Origin: DATGFK01 sp040007395
GTDB lineage: Bacteria > Chloroflexota > Anaerolineae > Aggregatilineales > UBA2796
Direction of reading: 5' to 3'
NCBI GenBank assembly: GCA_040007395.1
Contig: JBDTVG010000184.1
Location: 1 to 8,325 of the forward strand
DNA: 8,325 bases
Below the pieces are notes generated by a model that ran no database searches, had not been told where the DNA came from, and saw only the letters and a program-made list of their open reading frames with translations. Of the stretch, positions 1 through 7,300 are shown piece after piece. Made by a program: the position numbers and the translations under genes. Every line of letters starts with the position of its first letter. Position 1 is the first letter of the stretch.

Positions 1-706
1 GTTGCAGATCCCAGCACCCCTGTGCTTTTTGAGGGAGTATGTAATTGGCGCACCCAATGGCGTACCATTAATGTCTACACCTCGCCAGTCTGGTCGGAAT
101 CGAAAGATACCTGAACCAATTGCTGAGGTGCGCACCGACATCATCCGGATCACTGGAGTGGACGTAGCCGCCGTCGTTGGCATCGGCCCCACTCTGGCCC
201 AGACCATCCTGTCTGAAATCGGTACGGATATGTCCAAGTGGCCTAGCGTCAAGCATTTTGCTTCCTGGTGTGGGGTAGCGCCTCACAACGATGTTTCTGG
301 GGGCCGAGTGCTGCGCTCTCGAACCCTACCGGTTCGTAATCGCGCTGGTCAGGCGTTTCGCCAGGCCGCTCAATCGGTTATCCGCACATCGAGCGCCTTT
401 GGAGCCTTCTACCGACGCAAGCGTGTGCAAGGTGGCCCCCTGTTTGCCCAAGCGGCCACCGCCAACAAGATCGCCAGAACCGTTTACCATCTGCTGAAAT
501 ACCATGTCCAATATGAAGAGATGGGTGCTCAGGAATTCGAACGCCAACATCGGCAACGTTACATCAAAGTGTTAAGCAAGCGAGCTGCCAAGCTGGGCTT
601 TACCTTGGTTGCTTCGGAGTCGGTTCAGGTCACTACCTGACTCAAGTGTGCTGGAAGCATAGGGGAACTCTCCGGCTCAAAAACTGCACTTTACGTGTCA
701 TTTCTC
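1..706 (+). mobile_element. IS110-family insertion sequence, right part
   Basis: This stretch holds the C-terminal part of an IS110-type transposase followed by about 66 bases of non-coding DNA. The right boundary is placed near 706 because coupling-protein homology (minus strand) starts abruptly at about 707-711. At the matching place in the intact paralogue (near 4037-4041) the coding sequence continues without a break. This suggests that the element inserted into a coupling-protein gene. IS110 elements usually lack terminal inverted repeats, so none was expected to mark the end. The left end lies outside the window, so the element's completeness cannot be judged. The boundary could be off by several bases. 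Confidence 0.5.
2..640 (+). CDS. IS110-family transposase, C-terminal part (5' end cut by the window edge)
   Basis: The frame is open from the first bases of the window. The product resembles the C-terminal transposase domain of IS110/IS116/IS902 proteins from about residue 40 onwards. Recognisable blocks are ITGVDV (50-55), the helix-hairpin-helix-like VGIGPTLAQTILSEIG (59-74), the SVKHFASWCGVAP block (82-94) and NDVSGG (96-101). A Ser in the last block (S99) sits where IS110 proteins carry their catalytic serine. Downstream are the NRAGQAFRQAAQS helix and a basic tail ending near KRAAKLGF. The family also has an N-terminal RuvC-like DEDD nuclease domain, which is not visible here. Family members are about 330-420 residues, so roughly half is missing. 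The nominal TTG at base 2 is probably just inside a longer gene. The first 25 residues match nothing I recognise, so true truncation cannot be excluded. Confidence 0.85.
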   Translation: MQIPAPLCFLREYVIGAPNGVPLMSTPRQSGRNRKIPEPIAEVRTDIIRITGVDVAAVVGIGPTLAQTILSEIGTDMSKWPSVKHFASWCGVAPHNDVSGGRVLRSRTLPVRNRAGQAFRQAAQSVIRTSSAFGAFYRRKRVQGGPLFAQAATANKIARTVYHLLKYHVQYEEMGAQEFERQHRQRYIKVLSKRAAKLGFTLVASESVQVTT

Positions 707-877
707 AGAAAGTCGGCGGTATCATGGTCGCAGCCACCGTACACAATCTGGCTCGCTAACCCGGTGAACAACGCTTGTGTGCCTTCTGTACCATAGATTA
801 AATGAAACTGCCTTTTCGTCTGTGCGTCGACGATGCCTTATTAGGAACGGTTGTCCAGTTGGATAAACTGATCAAAA
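707..877 (-). pseudogene. Coupling-protein (VirD4/TraG-like) fragment, decayed
   Basis: Read on the minus strand, this gives a peptide running from VFDQFIQLDN through two stops to GIVDAQTKRQ, FHLIYGTEGT, TGLASQIVYGG and CDHDTADF. It then breaks off at the IS110 boundary. It matches residues 44-92 of the better-preserved coupling-protein ORF at 3532-4314. Over 711-840 versus 4041-4170 I count 113 of 130 bases identical without gaps, and 40 of 43 residues over GIV to ADF. A pair of in-frame TAA codons (838-843) replaces the Glu-Gln pair of the paralogue. With both ends broken and stops inside, this is a dead remnant. It sits immediately upstream of, and divergent from, the AraC gene, whose promoter region may overlap it. 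Confidence 0.8.
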
Positions 878-898
878 ACTTAATGGTAAAGAGCAATC

Positions 899-1708
899 AT
901 GACACTTGACGGATACCATCCCTATGCTAGCATTGGACGACGCGCAAATTGCAACGTGAAAATTTCCAGTAAGGGGATTGCGTATGTTAGATACCTCAAC
1001 GAGGCCCTAGACCAGGAGGGAGTTAGGCGAATGACCGTTGTGTATGAGGAGAGGCTGTCGGACTCACCTTTCGTAGAATTGATTTGGCATACTCAAGCGG
1101 AGAGTGATGGCTGTGATATTGTTTCTGCCGATGTGAGTTGGGACATGATCATCGTACAACAGAACGGCAAGAGCCATCTGTCTGTATGGGGGCCAATGAC
1201 GAAAGCCAATTCTGTTGCCCACCTTGAAGGTTCCGAGGCCATTGGCATCCGTTTCAAGCTCGGCACGTTTATGCCCTATTTTCCCTCCTACAGCCTGCTC
1301 AATGTCGGCACAGTGCTACCCGAAGTAACGGGAAAATCCTTCTGGTTAAACGGCGCGGCCTGGGATTATCCAAATTATGAGAACGTCGAGACGTTTATCA
1401 ATCGGCTGGTGCGGGGCGACCTGCTTGGTCGGGATGGGATCGTCGAAGCCACCCTACAGGGAGACCCGCAATATATGTCCTTGCGCTCCGTCCAACGTCG
1501 TTTCTTGCGCATCACCGGACTCAGCCAGCGCTATATTCGCTCAATTGAACGCGCTCGACAGGCGGCCTCGCTTTTAGGGAGTGGCCTATCCATTCTCGAT
1601 ACTGTGTATCAGGCAGGTTACGCCGATCAGCAGAGTATGACAAAATCGTTGAAATGCCTGCTAGGACAGACTCCCGCGCAAATCGCACGCATTCGTAATT
1701 ACGAATAA
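899..1708 (+). CDS. AraC-family transcriptional regulator
   Basis: The 269-residue product has a C-terminal AraC/XylS helix-turn-helix domain at about 185-266. Its marks are SVQRRFLRITGLS (197-209), IERARQAASLL (216-226), ILDTVYQAGYADQQSMTKS (232-250) and the closing GQTPAQI (256-262). The last block is the second recognition-helix region followed by the usual G-x-T-P-x-Q motif. The N-terminal 180 residues resemble the ligand-sensing half of a regulator subgroup with WVER-, GIRFKLGTF- and FWLNGAAWD-like blocks; the effector is unknown. The ATG is chosen because homology starts early. Only a weak AAAGAG precedes it. It lies 87 bases upstream of the epoxide-hydrolase-like gene on the same strand, so it may form an operon with it or regulate it, which is inference only. 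The start is only about 20 bases beyond the coupling-protein remnant, suggesting that the gene arrived by recombination. Confidence 0.88.
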   Translation: MTLDGYHPYASIGRRANCNVKISSKGIAYVRYLNEALDQEGVRRMTVVYEERLSDSPFVELIWHTQAESDGCDIVSADVSWDMIIVQQNGKSHLSVWGPMTKANSVAHLEGSEAIGIRFKLGTFMPYFPSYSLLNVGTVLPEVTGKSFWLNGAAWDYPNYENVETFINRLVRGDLLGRDGIVEATLQGDPQYMSLRSVQRRFLRITGLSQRYIRSIERARQAASLLGSGLSILDTVYQAGYADQQSMTKSLKCLLGQTPAQIARIRNYE

Positions 1709-1764
1709 TTGTCGTCTCAGGACAAGACTTCGCCCTGTACTTTCGATTAAACTGTTCATGTCAG

Positions 1765-1794
1765 CAGGAGCGATAATCTATTCAGGAGCGATAA
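1765..1794 (+). promoter_or_regulatory. Tandemly duplicated ribosome-binding site
   Basis: The 12-mer CAGGAGCGATAA occurs twice, at 1765-1776 and 1783-1794, with an 18-base period. The downstream copy puts AGGAG seven bases before the ATG at 1796, an ideal Shine-Dalgarno spacing, and this fixes the start of the hydrolase gene. The upstream copy is not followed by a start codon at suitable spacing. It could act as a standby ribosome site or simply be a tandem duplication. Confidence 0.7.
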
Positions 1795-1795
1795 A

Positions 1796-2953
1796 ATGGC
1801 AGCGACAAGCGGATCAAAATCACAGGTCAAGCCGTTTACGATCAATATCCCTCAGTCAGCGCTGGACGATCTTCAGCAGCGTTTGAAGCTTACCCGTTGG
1901 CCCGATGAAGCACCTAACTCTGGTTGGACAATGGGGACGAATCTGACTTATATGAAGGATCTGGTGAACTATTGGCAGAATAAATACGACTGGCGCAAGC
2001 ACGAGGCAGAACTGAACCAGTTCAATCACTTCACCGCAGATGTAAATGGGGTCAACGTTCACTTCATTCACGAGCGTGGCAAAGGCGCGAATCCAACGCC
2101 GATCCTGTTGCTGCACGGCTGGCCGGACTCGTTTTACCGCTATCACAATCTGATCCCGCTGCTCACCGATCCCGCCAGTTTCGGTGGGGACGCAAACCAA
2201 TCGTTTGATGTCATCGTGCCATCCATTCCAGGATTTGGTTTTTCTGAACGGAAGGCTATGTCATATGACGCGAATGCCGCCCTGTTTGCCACACTGATGA
2301 CGGACATTCTGGGTTATCAGAAGTTTATATGTGCGGGCGGCGACGGCGGAGCAATCATCACCATCTCGCTCTCGCAGAACCATCCCGACATCTTGAGCGG
2401 TATCTACTTGACGGACGTTGGTTATCCAGATCATACAACGGACTTCTCCAGCCTGTCTCCCACTGAGCAAGAATTCGCGGGTTTCATCCAGCAGTGGTTT
2501 ATGCAAGAAGGCCCATTTAACATGATCCGAGCCACCAAGCCGCAAAGTCTTGCCTTTAGTATGCACGACTCACCCGTCGGACTAGCGGCTTGGATTATGA
2601 GCTTTATGATGTGGGGATCGACCCCGGAGGACATCGAGAAGCGCTTCGGTCAGGAGGAACTACTGACGAACATTATGATCTACTGGTTGTCGGAAAGTAT
2701 TGGCTCTTCATTCCGAGTGTCCTATGAAGTAGCCCATGCAGCGCCCTCGCCAAACGCTGGAAAACGCAGCGATGTTCCGGCGGCAGTAGCGCACTGCCCC
2801 TGGGATGCACCACTCCCCCGCGACTGGGCTGTGCGCAAAGTGAACTTGCAGCACTTTACTGACCTTGAGCGCGGCGGTCATTTTGCGGCCTGGGAAGAAC
2901 CGCGTCTATACGCGAAGGATGTCCAAGATTTCGTTCGGCAGTTATCCAAGTAA
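1796..2953 (+). CDS. Epoxide-hydrolase-like alpha/beta hydrolase
   Basis: The 385-residue product has the N-terminal EHN domain of microsomal-type epoxide hydrolases (about 12-120, with RWPDE at 34-38). An alpha/beta-hydrolase fold follows. HGWPDS (107-112) forms the oxyanion-hole motif, GGDGG (181-185) carries the nucleophile Asp183, and GGHFAAWEEP (360-369) carries the catalytic His362. Asp337 in CPWDAP is the likely acid. Family members open epoxides via an Asp ester and two lid tyrosines. By eye alignment these tyrosines are replaced here by Phe241 and Ser309 (next to Tyr310), and the usual GGDWG is GGDGG. The protein may therefore be a divergent hydrolase with another substrate or mechanism. 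No signal peptide is visible, so it is cytoplasmic. Length is normal and the gene looks intact. The start is fixed by AGGAG seven bases upstream. Confidence 0.88.
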   Translation: MAATSGSKSQVKPFTINIPQSALDDLQQRLKLTRWPDEAPNSGWTMGTNLTYMKDLVNYWQNKYDWRKHEAELNQFNHFTADVNGVNVHFIHERGKGANPTPILLLHGWPDSFYRYHNLIPLLTDPASFGGDANQSFDVIVPSIPGFGFSERKAMSYDANAALFATLMTDILGYQKFICAGGDGGAIITISLSQNHPDILSGIYLTDVGYPDHTTDFSSLSPTEQEFAGFIQQWFMQEGPFNMIRATKPQSLAFSMHDSPVGLAAWIMSFMMWGSTPEDIEKRFGQEELLTNIMIYWLSESIGSSFRVSYEVAHAAPSPNAGKRSDVPAAVAHCPWDAPLPRDWAVRKVNLQHFTDLERGGHFAAWEEPRLYAKDVQDFVRQLSK

Positions 2954-2963
2954 CCTGCCGAAC
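2933..2963 (+). terminator. Hairpin across the hydrolase stop codon
   Basis: GTTCGGCAG (2933-2941) and CTGCCGAAC (2955-2963) form a perfect 9-bp inverted repeat with a 13-base loop. The loop holds the last codons and the TAA at 2951-2953. No T-run follows, so this is not a typical intrinsic terminator. It may protect the 3' end of the transcript, or weakly terminate it. Confidence 0.4.
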
Positions 2964-3251
2964 ATATCAATGGGAGAAGTAGTGGTATGAAGTATCCCTC
3001 CTATTGAGATAACGAAAGGACCTCGTTTGGTAACCTGGTTTGACAACTTCCGTACCATTCGAGGCCCTCTTCAAGGAACGATTCTGCTCATTCATTCGCA
3101 CCAATAAGGCCCACCATTAGCTTAACAACTAAAAAATGCCGTTCCCCATTGGGGTGGCCTGATGCCCAGACCGATAGCCAACTGGTCATACTCTCCGCCT
3201 ATCCATATAAAGACCAATCGTGCAACGATTTCGTTCTGAAATTGCCTGATA
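2964..3251. other. Intergenic region between two converging genes
   Basis: No ORF with family resemblance is visible on either strand. The region separates the plus-strand hydrolase from the minus-strand HU-like gene, so both genes end into it. It contains a short CCCC-ATT-GGGG stem (about 3143-3153) and the AATCGT/ACGATT hairpin listed separately. I see no recognisable transposon ends. It may be decayed mobile DNA. Confidence 0.5.
3216..3230 (-). terminator. Short hairpin downstream of the HU-like gene, weak terminator candidate
   Basis: AATCGT and ACGATT form a perfect 6-bp stem with a three-base loop, about 20 bases past the TAA of the HU-like gene on the minus strand. The minus-strand bases that follow are GGTCTTTA, which is not a real T-run. 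The stem is short, so this is only a candidate. Confidence 0.25.
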
Positions 3252-3545
3252 TTATCGGGTTCTCAGCCGCCCTTTCAAAGACTTGCTCGGCCTAACCGTC
3301 AATTTCTTGATAACGCGCGGAGCGCGACGCAGTTTACCGCCGACAAGCAATGATCCAGCCTTATCACCACGATCTAGACATTTGACTTCCAGCACCAGAA
3401 AATTCTCTACCTCGATTCGTCCTTCTTGGGCTAGTTCTTCCGACCAAACTTCAAGGAGCGATTCGAGCATTTTCTGAACGTCGTGGTTGCGGAGGCAGGT
3501 GCGCCGTCCCACCTCTGCAATAGTCTTATTCTTATCGAGTGACAT
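3252..3545 (-). CDS. HU/IHF-like DNA-binding protein, divergent
   Basis: The product is about 97 residues, close to HU size (about 90). From the ATG at 3545 it runs TIAEVGRRTCL, a helix with DVQKMLESLLEVWSEEL, then RIEVENFLVLEVKCLDR. It ends with RAPRVIKKLTVRPSKSLKGRL. This matches the HU order of two helices, a beta saddle, arms and a final helix ending in a KxLKxRL-like motif. The usual arm motif NPxTG with its DNA-intercalating Pro is not visible; the arm reads GDKAGSLLVGGKLRR. DNA bending may therefore be altered. The start overlaps the end of the upstream coupling-protein ORF by 14 bases, which suggests translational coupling. A GAAGGTGAG Shine-Dalgarno lies just upstream of the ATG; a GTG at 3551 is the alternative. 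The gene may be a surviving tail of a plasmid or conjugative-element operon. Confidence 0.6.
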   Translation of the reverse strand: MSLDKNKTIAEVGRRTCLRNHDVQKMLESLLEVWSEELAQEGRIEVENFLVLEVKCLDRGDKAGSLLVGGKLRRAPRVIKKLTVRPSKSLKGRLRTR

Positions 3546-4314
3546 TCTCACCTTCTTCCTGCTGAATTTTAACGGATTGGCGCTGCTGTGCTCGACGCTG
3601 CATCGTGCGAATGTCCGTCATCGTCGGCTTCGCGCCGTCGGATGTTTTGGGTTTTCCGGTCTTGGCCTCTGCCATACGCTGTTTGGCGGCTTCCGCGAAC
3701 TGGTCTGGATTGTTCTTCTTCGCTTGCTTCGGCGGTTCGGGCTGTGTGAAGCTGGGTTGCACATTGGCGCTCACTCCCCGTTCGAGCAGGAGCGGCTCCT
3801 CATTTTTTGAGGCGGCGAAACGGCTCTGCCAGTCCTCGCGTTTGTACAGACGTGTCAACCGGGCTGTCAAGATAATCTGGGTAGCGAAGGCGGGTTCGAC
3901 AAAGCGGGCGAAGATGGTGCAATTGCCTATCTGCGGCGTGACGACTTCATCAACGGTGAGCAAGGGGCGCTGGCGAAAATTCGCTTTCTTCGGATCGGGA
4001 TTGGCATCGGCAGTGGTCGTGCCAGACGCTTTGCTGTAAAAATCGGCGGTATCGTGGTCGCAGCCGCCATAGACGATCTGAGTGGCTAACCCGGTGAACA
4101 ACGCTTGTGTGCCTTCTGTGCCATAAATCAAGTGAAACTGCCCTTTCGTTTGTGCGCCGACGATGCCTTGTTCGACACAGTTGTCGTGTCGATGGACATC
4201 ATTCGTTCTCGAATGGTATCGTTTGTTGTCATGTGTTTTGCTTGTTGCTTGTCCCAACAATGCCTTGTTCGGTAAGGTTGTCGTCTGGGAAATGCCAAGT
4301 TTGTTATCTGTCAA
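3532..4314 (-). CDS. Truncated VirD4/TraG-like coupling protein, C-terminal part
   Basis: The recognisable part starts near residue 44 (base 4185) with DNCVEQGIVGAQTKG, FHLIYGTEG, TGLATQIVYGGCDHDTAD and FYSKASGTTT. The hallmark RPLLTVDEV (116-124) and a block GNCTIFARFVEP follow. This is the C-terminal, TraM-recognition-like end of type IV coupling ATPases, which deliver DNA to the conjugation channel. The Walker A and B ATPase core, several hundred residues, is absent. Residues 165-260 form a charged, Gln/Lys/Pro-rich tail. The nominal TTG start at 4314 has no Shine-Dalgarno, and residues 1-43 read a coupling-motif copy (4253-4282) out of frame, so they are probably not native. The protein cannot work as a motor. 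The ORF may survive because of its downstream HU-like partner. It begins 30 bases after the TIR gene's stop. Confidence 0.65.
   Translation of the reverse strand: MTDNKLGISQTTTLPNKALLGQATSKTHDNKRYHSRTNDVHRHDNCVEQGIVGAQTKGQFHLIYGTEGTQALFTGLATQIVYGGCDHDTADFYSKASGTTTADANPDPKKANFRQRPLLTVDEVVTPQIGNCTIFARFVEPAFATQIILTARLTRLYKREDWQSRFAASKNEEPLLLERGVSANVQPSFTQPEPPKQAKKNNPDQFAEAAKQRMAEAKTGKPKTSDGAKPTMTDIRTMQRRAQQRQSVKIQQEEGENVTR
4041..4170. repeat. Second copy of the 130-bp coupling-protein repeat
   Basis: This segment aligns without gaps to 711-840, with 113 of 130 bases identical by hand count. Twelve of the 17 differences are synonymous in the coupling-protein frame, four change an amino acid and one creates a stop in the copy at 711-840. 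Both copies lie in the same orientation about 3.3 kb apart, flanking the AraC and hydrolase genes. They could support recombination between them. Confidence 0.85.
4253..4282 (-). repeat. Third copy of the coupling-protein motif DNLTEQGIVG
   Basis: On the minus strand this 30-base stretch reads DNLTEQGIVG, the motif found as DNCVEQGIVG at 4156-4185 and, decayed, at 826-855. By hand count 23 of 30 bases match the copy at 4156-4185. It lies about 97 bases upstream of that copy in the direction of reading and in another frame of the surrounding ORF. Downstream it continues as GTSNKQNT and then a stop, and homology fades. It is a short remnant of a third coupling-protein homologue, or a shared recombination site. 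Confidence 0.6.
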
Positions 4315-4343
4315 TGTCTTTTAGAAACGCTATGCGACGCCCA

Positions 4344-7300
4344 CTAATGGTCGACATTCGTGCTCGTCGGTGATAGTGTGTACATGGGCGATGCAGTCGG
4401 CGACGCAATTGGAGTCCAAGCTATAGTTGCCGCTGCGGGCGGGGTTGAAGTGGGCGGCATGGGTGTGCTAAACGGATGGTCATCGGAAGTAAACTGCGGA
4501 CAGGTCGCGGATTTATCGTCGCTGAAGCCATACTGCTGGCGTGCATCCAACCTACCGCCCATGGTATTGTAGACTATATAGCCAAAATCCTGTGGGAGTT
4601 CATCACAGGCATAAGCCATCGTATCTGCGTAATTCGTATCCCATAGGCTCAGTCCCCCGGCGCTAGTGATTAATATCAAACGCCCATCTGGCGAGAAGGT
4701 AGCGTCAAATACTCCCGTATTAGCAGTGAACCCCTGCGCAGTCCGACCCGAAAGTTGGCGAACTTGCTTGCCATCCGCCGTAGTCCACAATCGCACCGTA
4801 TTATCCTCATAAGCCGATAGCACATAAATGCCATCCGGTGAAAAGACAGCGGAACGCACTTTGCTTTTGGGTCCTGCGAATGTACGGACATCTTTATGAG
4901 ACTGCAAATCGTAAATAAAAAAGGTGCCATCAGCAGTGAACAAATTTATAATCATCATGCCGTTGGGTGAAAACACTCCACTTTGCGCAACGGTTAGGAC
5001 ATGCCCAATCATTTCAATGCGTTTCCCGGTACTGGCATCCCACAATGTTGGTGTCCCAACAGAGTAGCTTGTCAGGATGCTCTTGCCATCGGGCGAGAAC
5101 ACCACGCCACTTATTGGGTCAGTGTCGTTGATGAACTGCCTAATCTCTTGACCGCTGATTGTATCCCATAGTCGGGCAGTCTTGTCATCGCTTCCCGTCA
5201 GCACATATTTGCCGTCGGGCGAGAACGACACGCCGTTTACAGGGCCAGAATGCCCTTTATATCTCTGGATCACCTTCCCGCTGCTGATATCCCATAACCG
5301 CGCGATACCATCATGGTTTCCAACGAGCGCCCACTTCCCATCTGGCGAAAATGCAAGCCCCGTTACGTCCCCGTGGTACGGATCCTCAGTTTCATAAAAA
5401 TCACGAATGAGCTGTCCCGACGTAAAATCCCACAACAGAGCGTGGTGAAACAGGTTTCTTTGGAGTACATAGCGATTATTAGGTGACAGAACCGCGCCGC
5501 CCGACCCTATTCCCGCCCGACGGAATTTGTGGTTGGCATCGACTCTCCACGAGCGCGCTGTTGCATCTGCACTGCCTGTCAAAGCGTAGGCGCTATCTGG
5601 AGAAAACGCAACGGCGTTTACAAAATCAAGATGTCCTACGATCTGCCTGAGCTGTTGCCCGGTATTTGCGTCCCACAGGGCGAAGCTGGTAAGAATGTAC
5701 TGACCATTGGGTGAAAAGGCTACGGCTTTTACCCGGTCGGTGCTATTGAGTACTCGGACCAAGTTTCCGCTGGCGACATCCCAAACACGCGCCGTATTAT
5801 CATTACTTCCAGTGACCATGGTTTTACCATCCGGAGAAAAAGCTATTGCGATCACAATATCTACGTGACCTGCGAAACGGCGAATTTCGCTGCCGCTTGT
5901 CGCGTCCCACAAAGTCGCCGTCATTCCGTTAGCGGTCAGGTAAGATTTTCCATCGGGTGAAAAGGCAATAGCAGCAACCGCATCCGTCGGCGCAGTAAAA
6001 CGCTTAATTTCCTTACCCTCCGCGATGTCCCATAAACGGATTGACTTGTCCTTGCTTGCACTCAGAGCGTAATGACTATCCGCTGAGACGGCAACAGCGG
6101 TGATCTCAGCGCTGTGTCCAGCCAGTTCCTTAACGATCTTACGTGCTTCTAGATCCCACAGTTGCAACCGATTTCCAGAATAGCGCGGAGAATCCGTGCT
6201 AGCTGTAAGCGCCCACTTCCCATCCGGGCTGAACGTTGCTTTCACTGTACTGCCCTTTACGCCATGGATACTGTCAATCGTTTTCCCAGTTTTTGCATTC
6301 CAAATCCATATAGAATCGGAAGGAATGCTGTAGCCCAGCACACGTTGTCCGTCGGGGCTAAAAGCCGCGCTATCAATGGGATCCCCATTTGGCAACAAAG
6401 AATAATCTGGACGAAAGACGACGCTGTCATCATAGGCATCCATTGCCGTATATAATGCCGCCTCGTTCTCGGGCAAATAGGCACTTTTCAGTGCCCGAAG
6501 AGCAAGCAACACTGGCAACCGCGTATCGCCTACACCGTTCTGTACGGCTTGGTTCGCGTCAGCCGCCATTTGTAGGGAATAATTCAGGTTCTGGGCTGCG
6601 CGGATTTGTCCAAAAACCGGTGTCAGTGTAGCGTAGGCTGCCGCAACTTGTCCTGTTGCGTTTGCAGCCGTGATCGTCCCCAGTACTGCAATGACTCCTG
6701 CAACGAGCGCGACGATTACGAGCAACACGACCGCACGCCCAAAATTGCGCAGGCGACGCATACGGCGATCTTCCTCTGCACGAATGCGTGCTTCGTACAT
6801 GCCTGATTCTTCTACATATTCCCGATGGAGCGTAGTAGGTGCAGGATCTTTCCCTTTGCTTTGTTTCAACCACGTTTTTGCCGTGGCTAATTCTTCGCCG
6901 CGCAACAAATAGCTGTCGTCACGCTGATTGGCCTCCCATTGTCGCGCCGCCGTAAAAAGCTCTCTGTGTTTGCGGACATAAGCATCGTCGCGTTTTACGG
7001 TTGTGATTAGGGAATCAAACGCTTTCCCAAAATCGTCCAGGTCACACTGGGGGCCGTCACAATCCGCATCAACTGGATCGCCTTTGTCATCGAAAGCGCA
7101 GTCACAGTCAGAATCAACGCGCCTACGGAAATTCAACCAGTTCAATTGCTCTAATAGCGTCCAGTTTTCCCGTGCCTGCGTTTCCCAATCGACGCCAAAC
7201 CATACCGATGCCAAATCCTTTTTTACGTCTATCTGACGCCGGATCACGGGAATAATCCGTTTCTTGTTTTGTCGGGCGTAGGCCAATTCGTCGTTACAGA

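Noticed and set aside
3605..4039. Plus-strand ORF of 144 residues, and another at 3487-3810
   Set aside because: Both lie antisense to the coupling-protein and HU-like genes, whose products show clear family motifs; the plus-strand products show none.
4186..4314. Residues 1-43 of the coupling-protein ORF as a genuine N-terminus
   Set aside because: The segment contains the third motif copy out of frame, the TTG start lacks a ribosome-binding site, and no family match is visible.
4638..6383. Regularly repeated CATC-GGCGA-like words on the plus strand, resembling a repeat array such as CRISPR
   Set aside because: They encode the FSPDG turn of the WD40 blades on the minus strand, spacing is that of 40-45 codons, and the repeats are not identical.
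6257..6912. Several plus- and minus-strand ORFs of 66-104 residues within the TIR/WD40 gene
   Set aside because: They are in other frames of a gene with continuous domain evidence and carry no motifs of their own.
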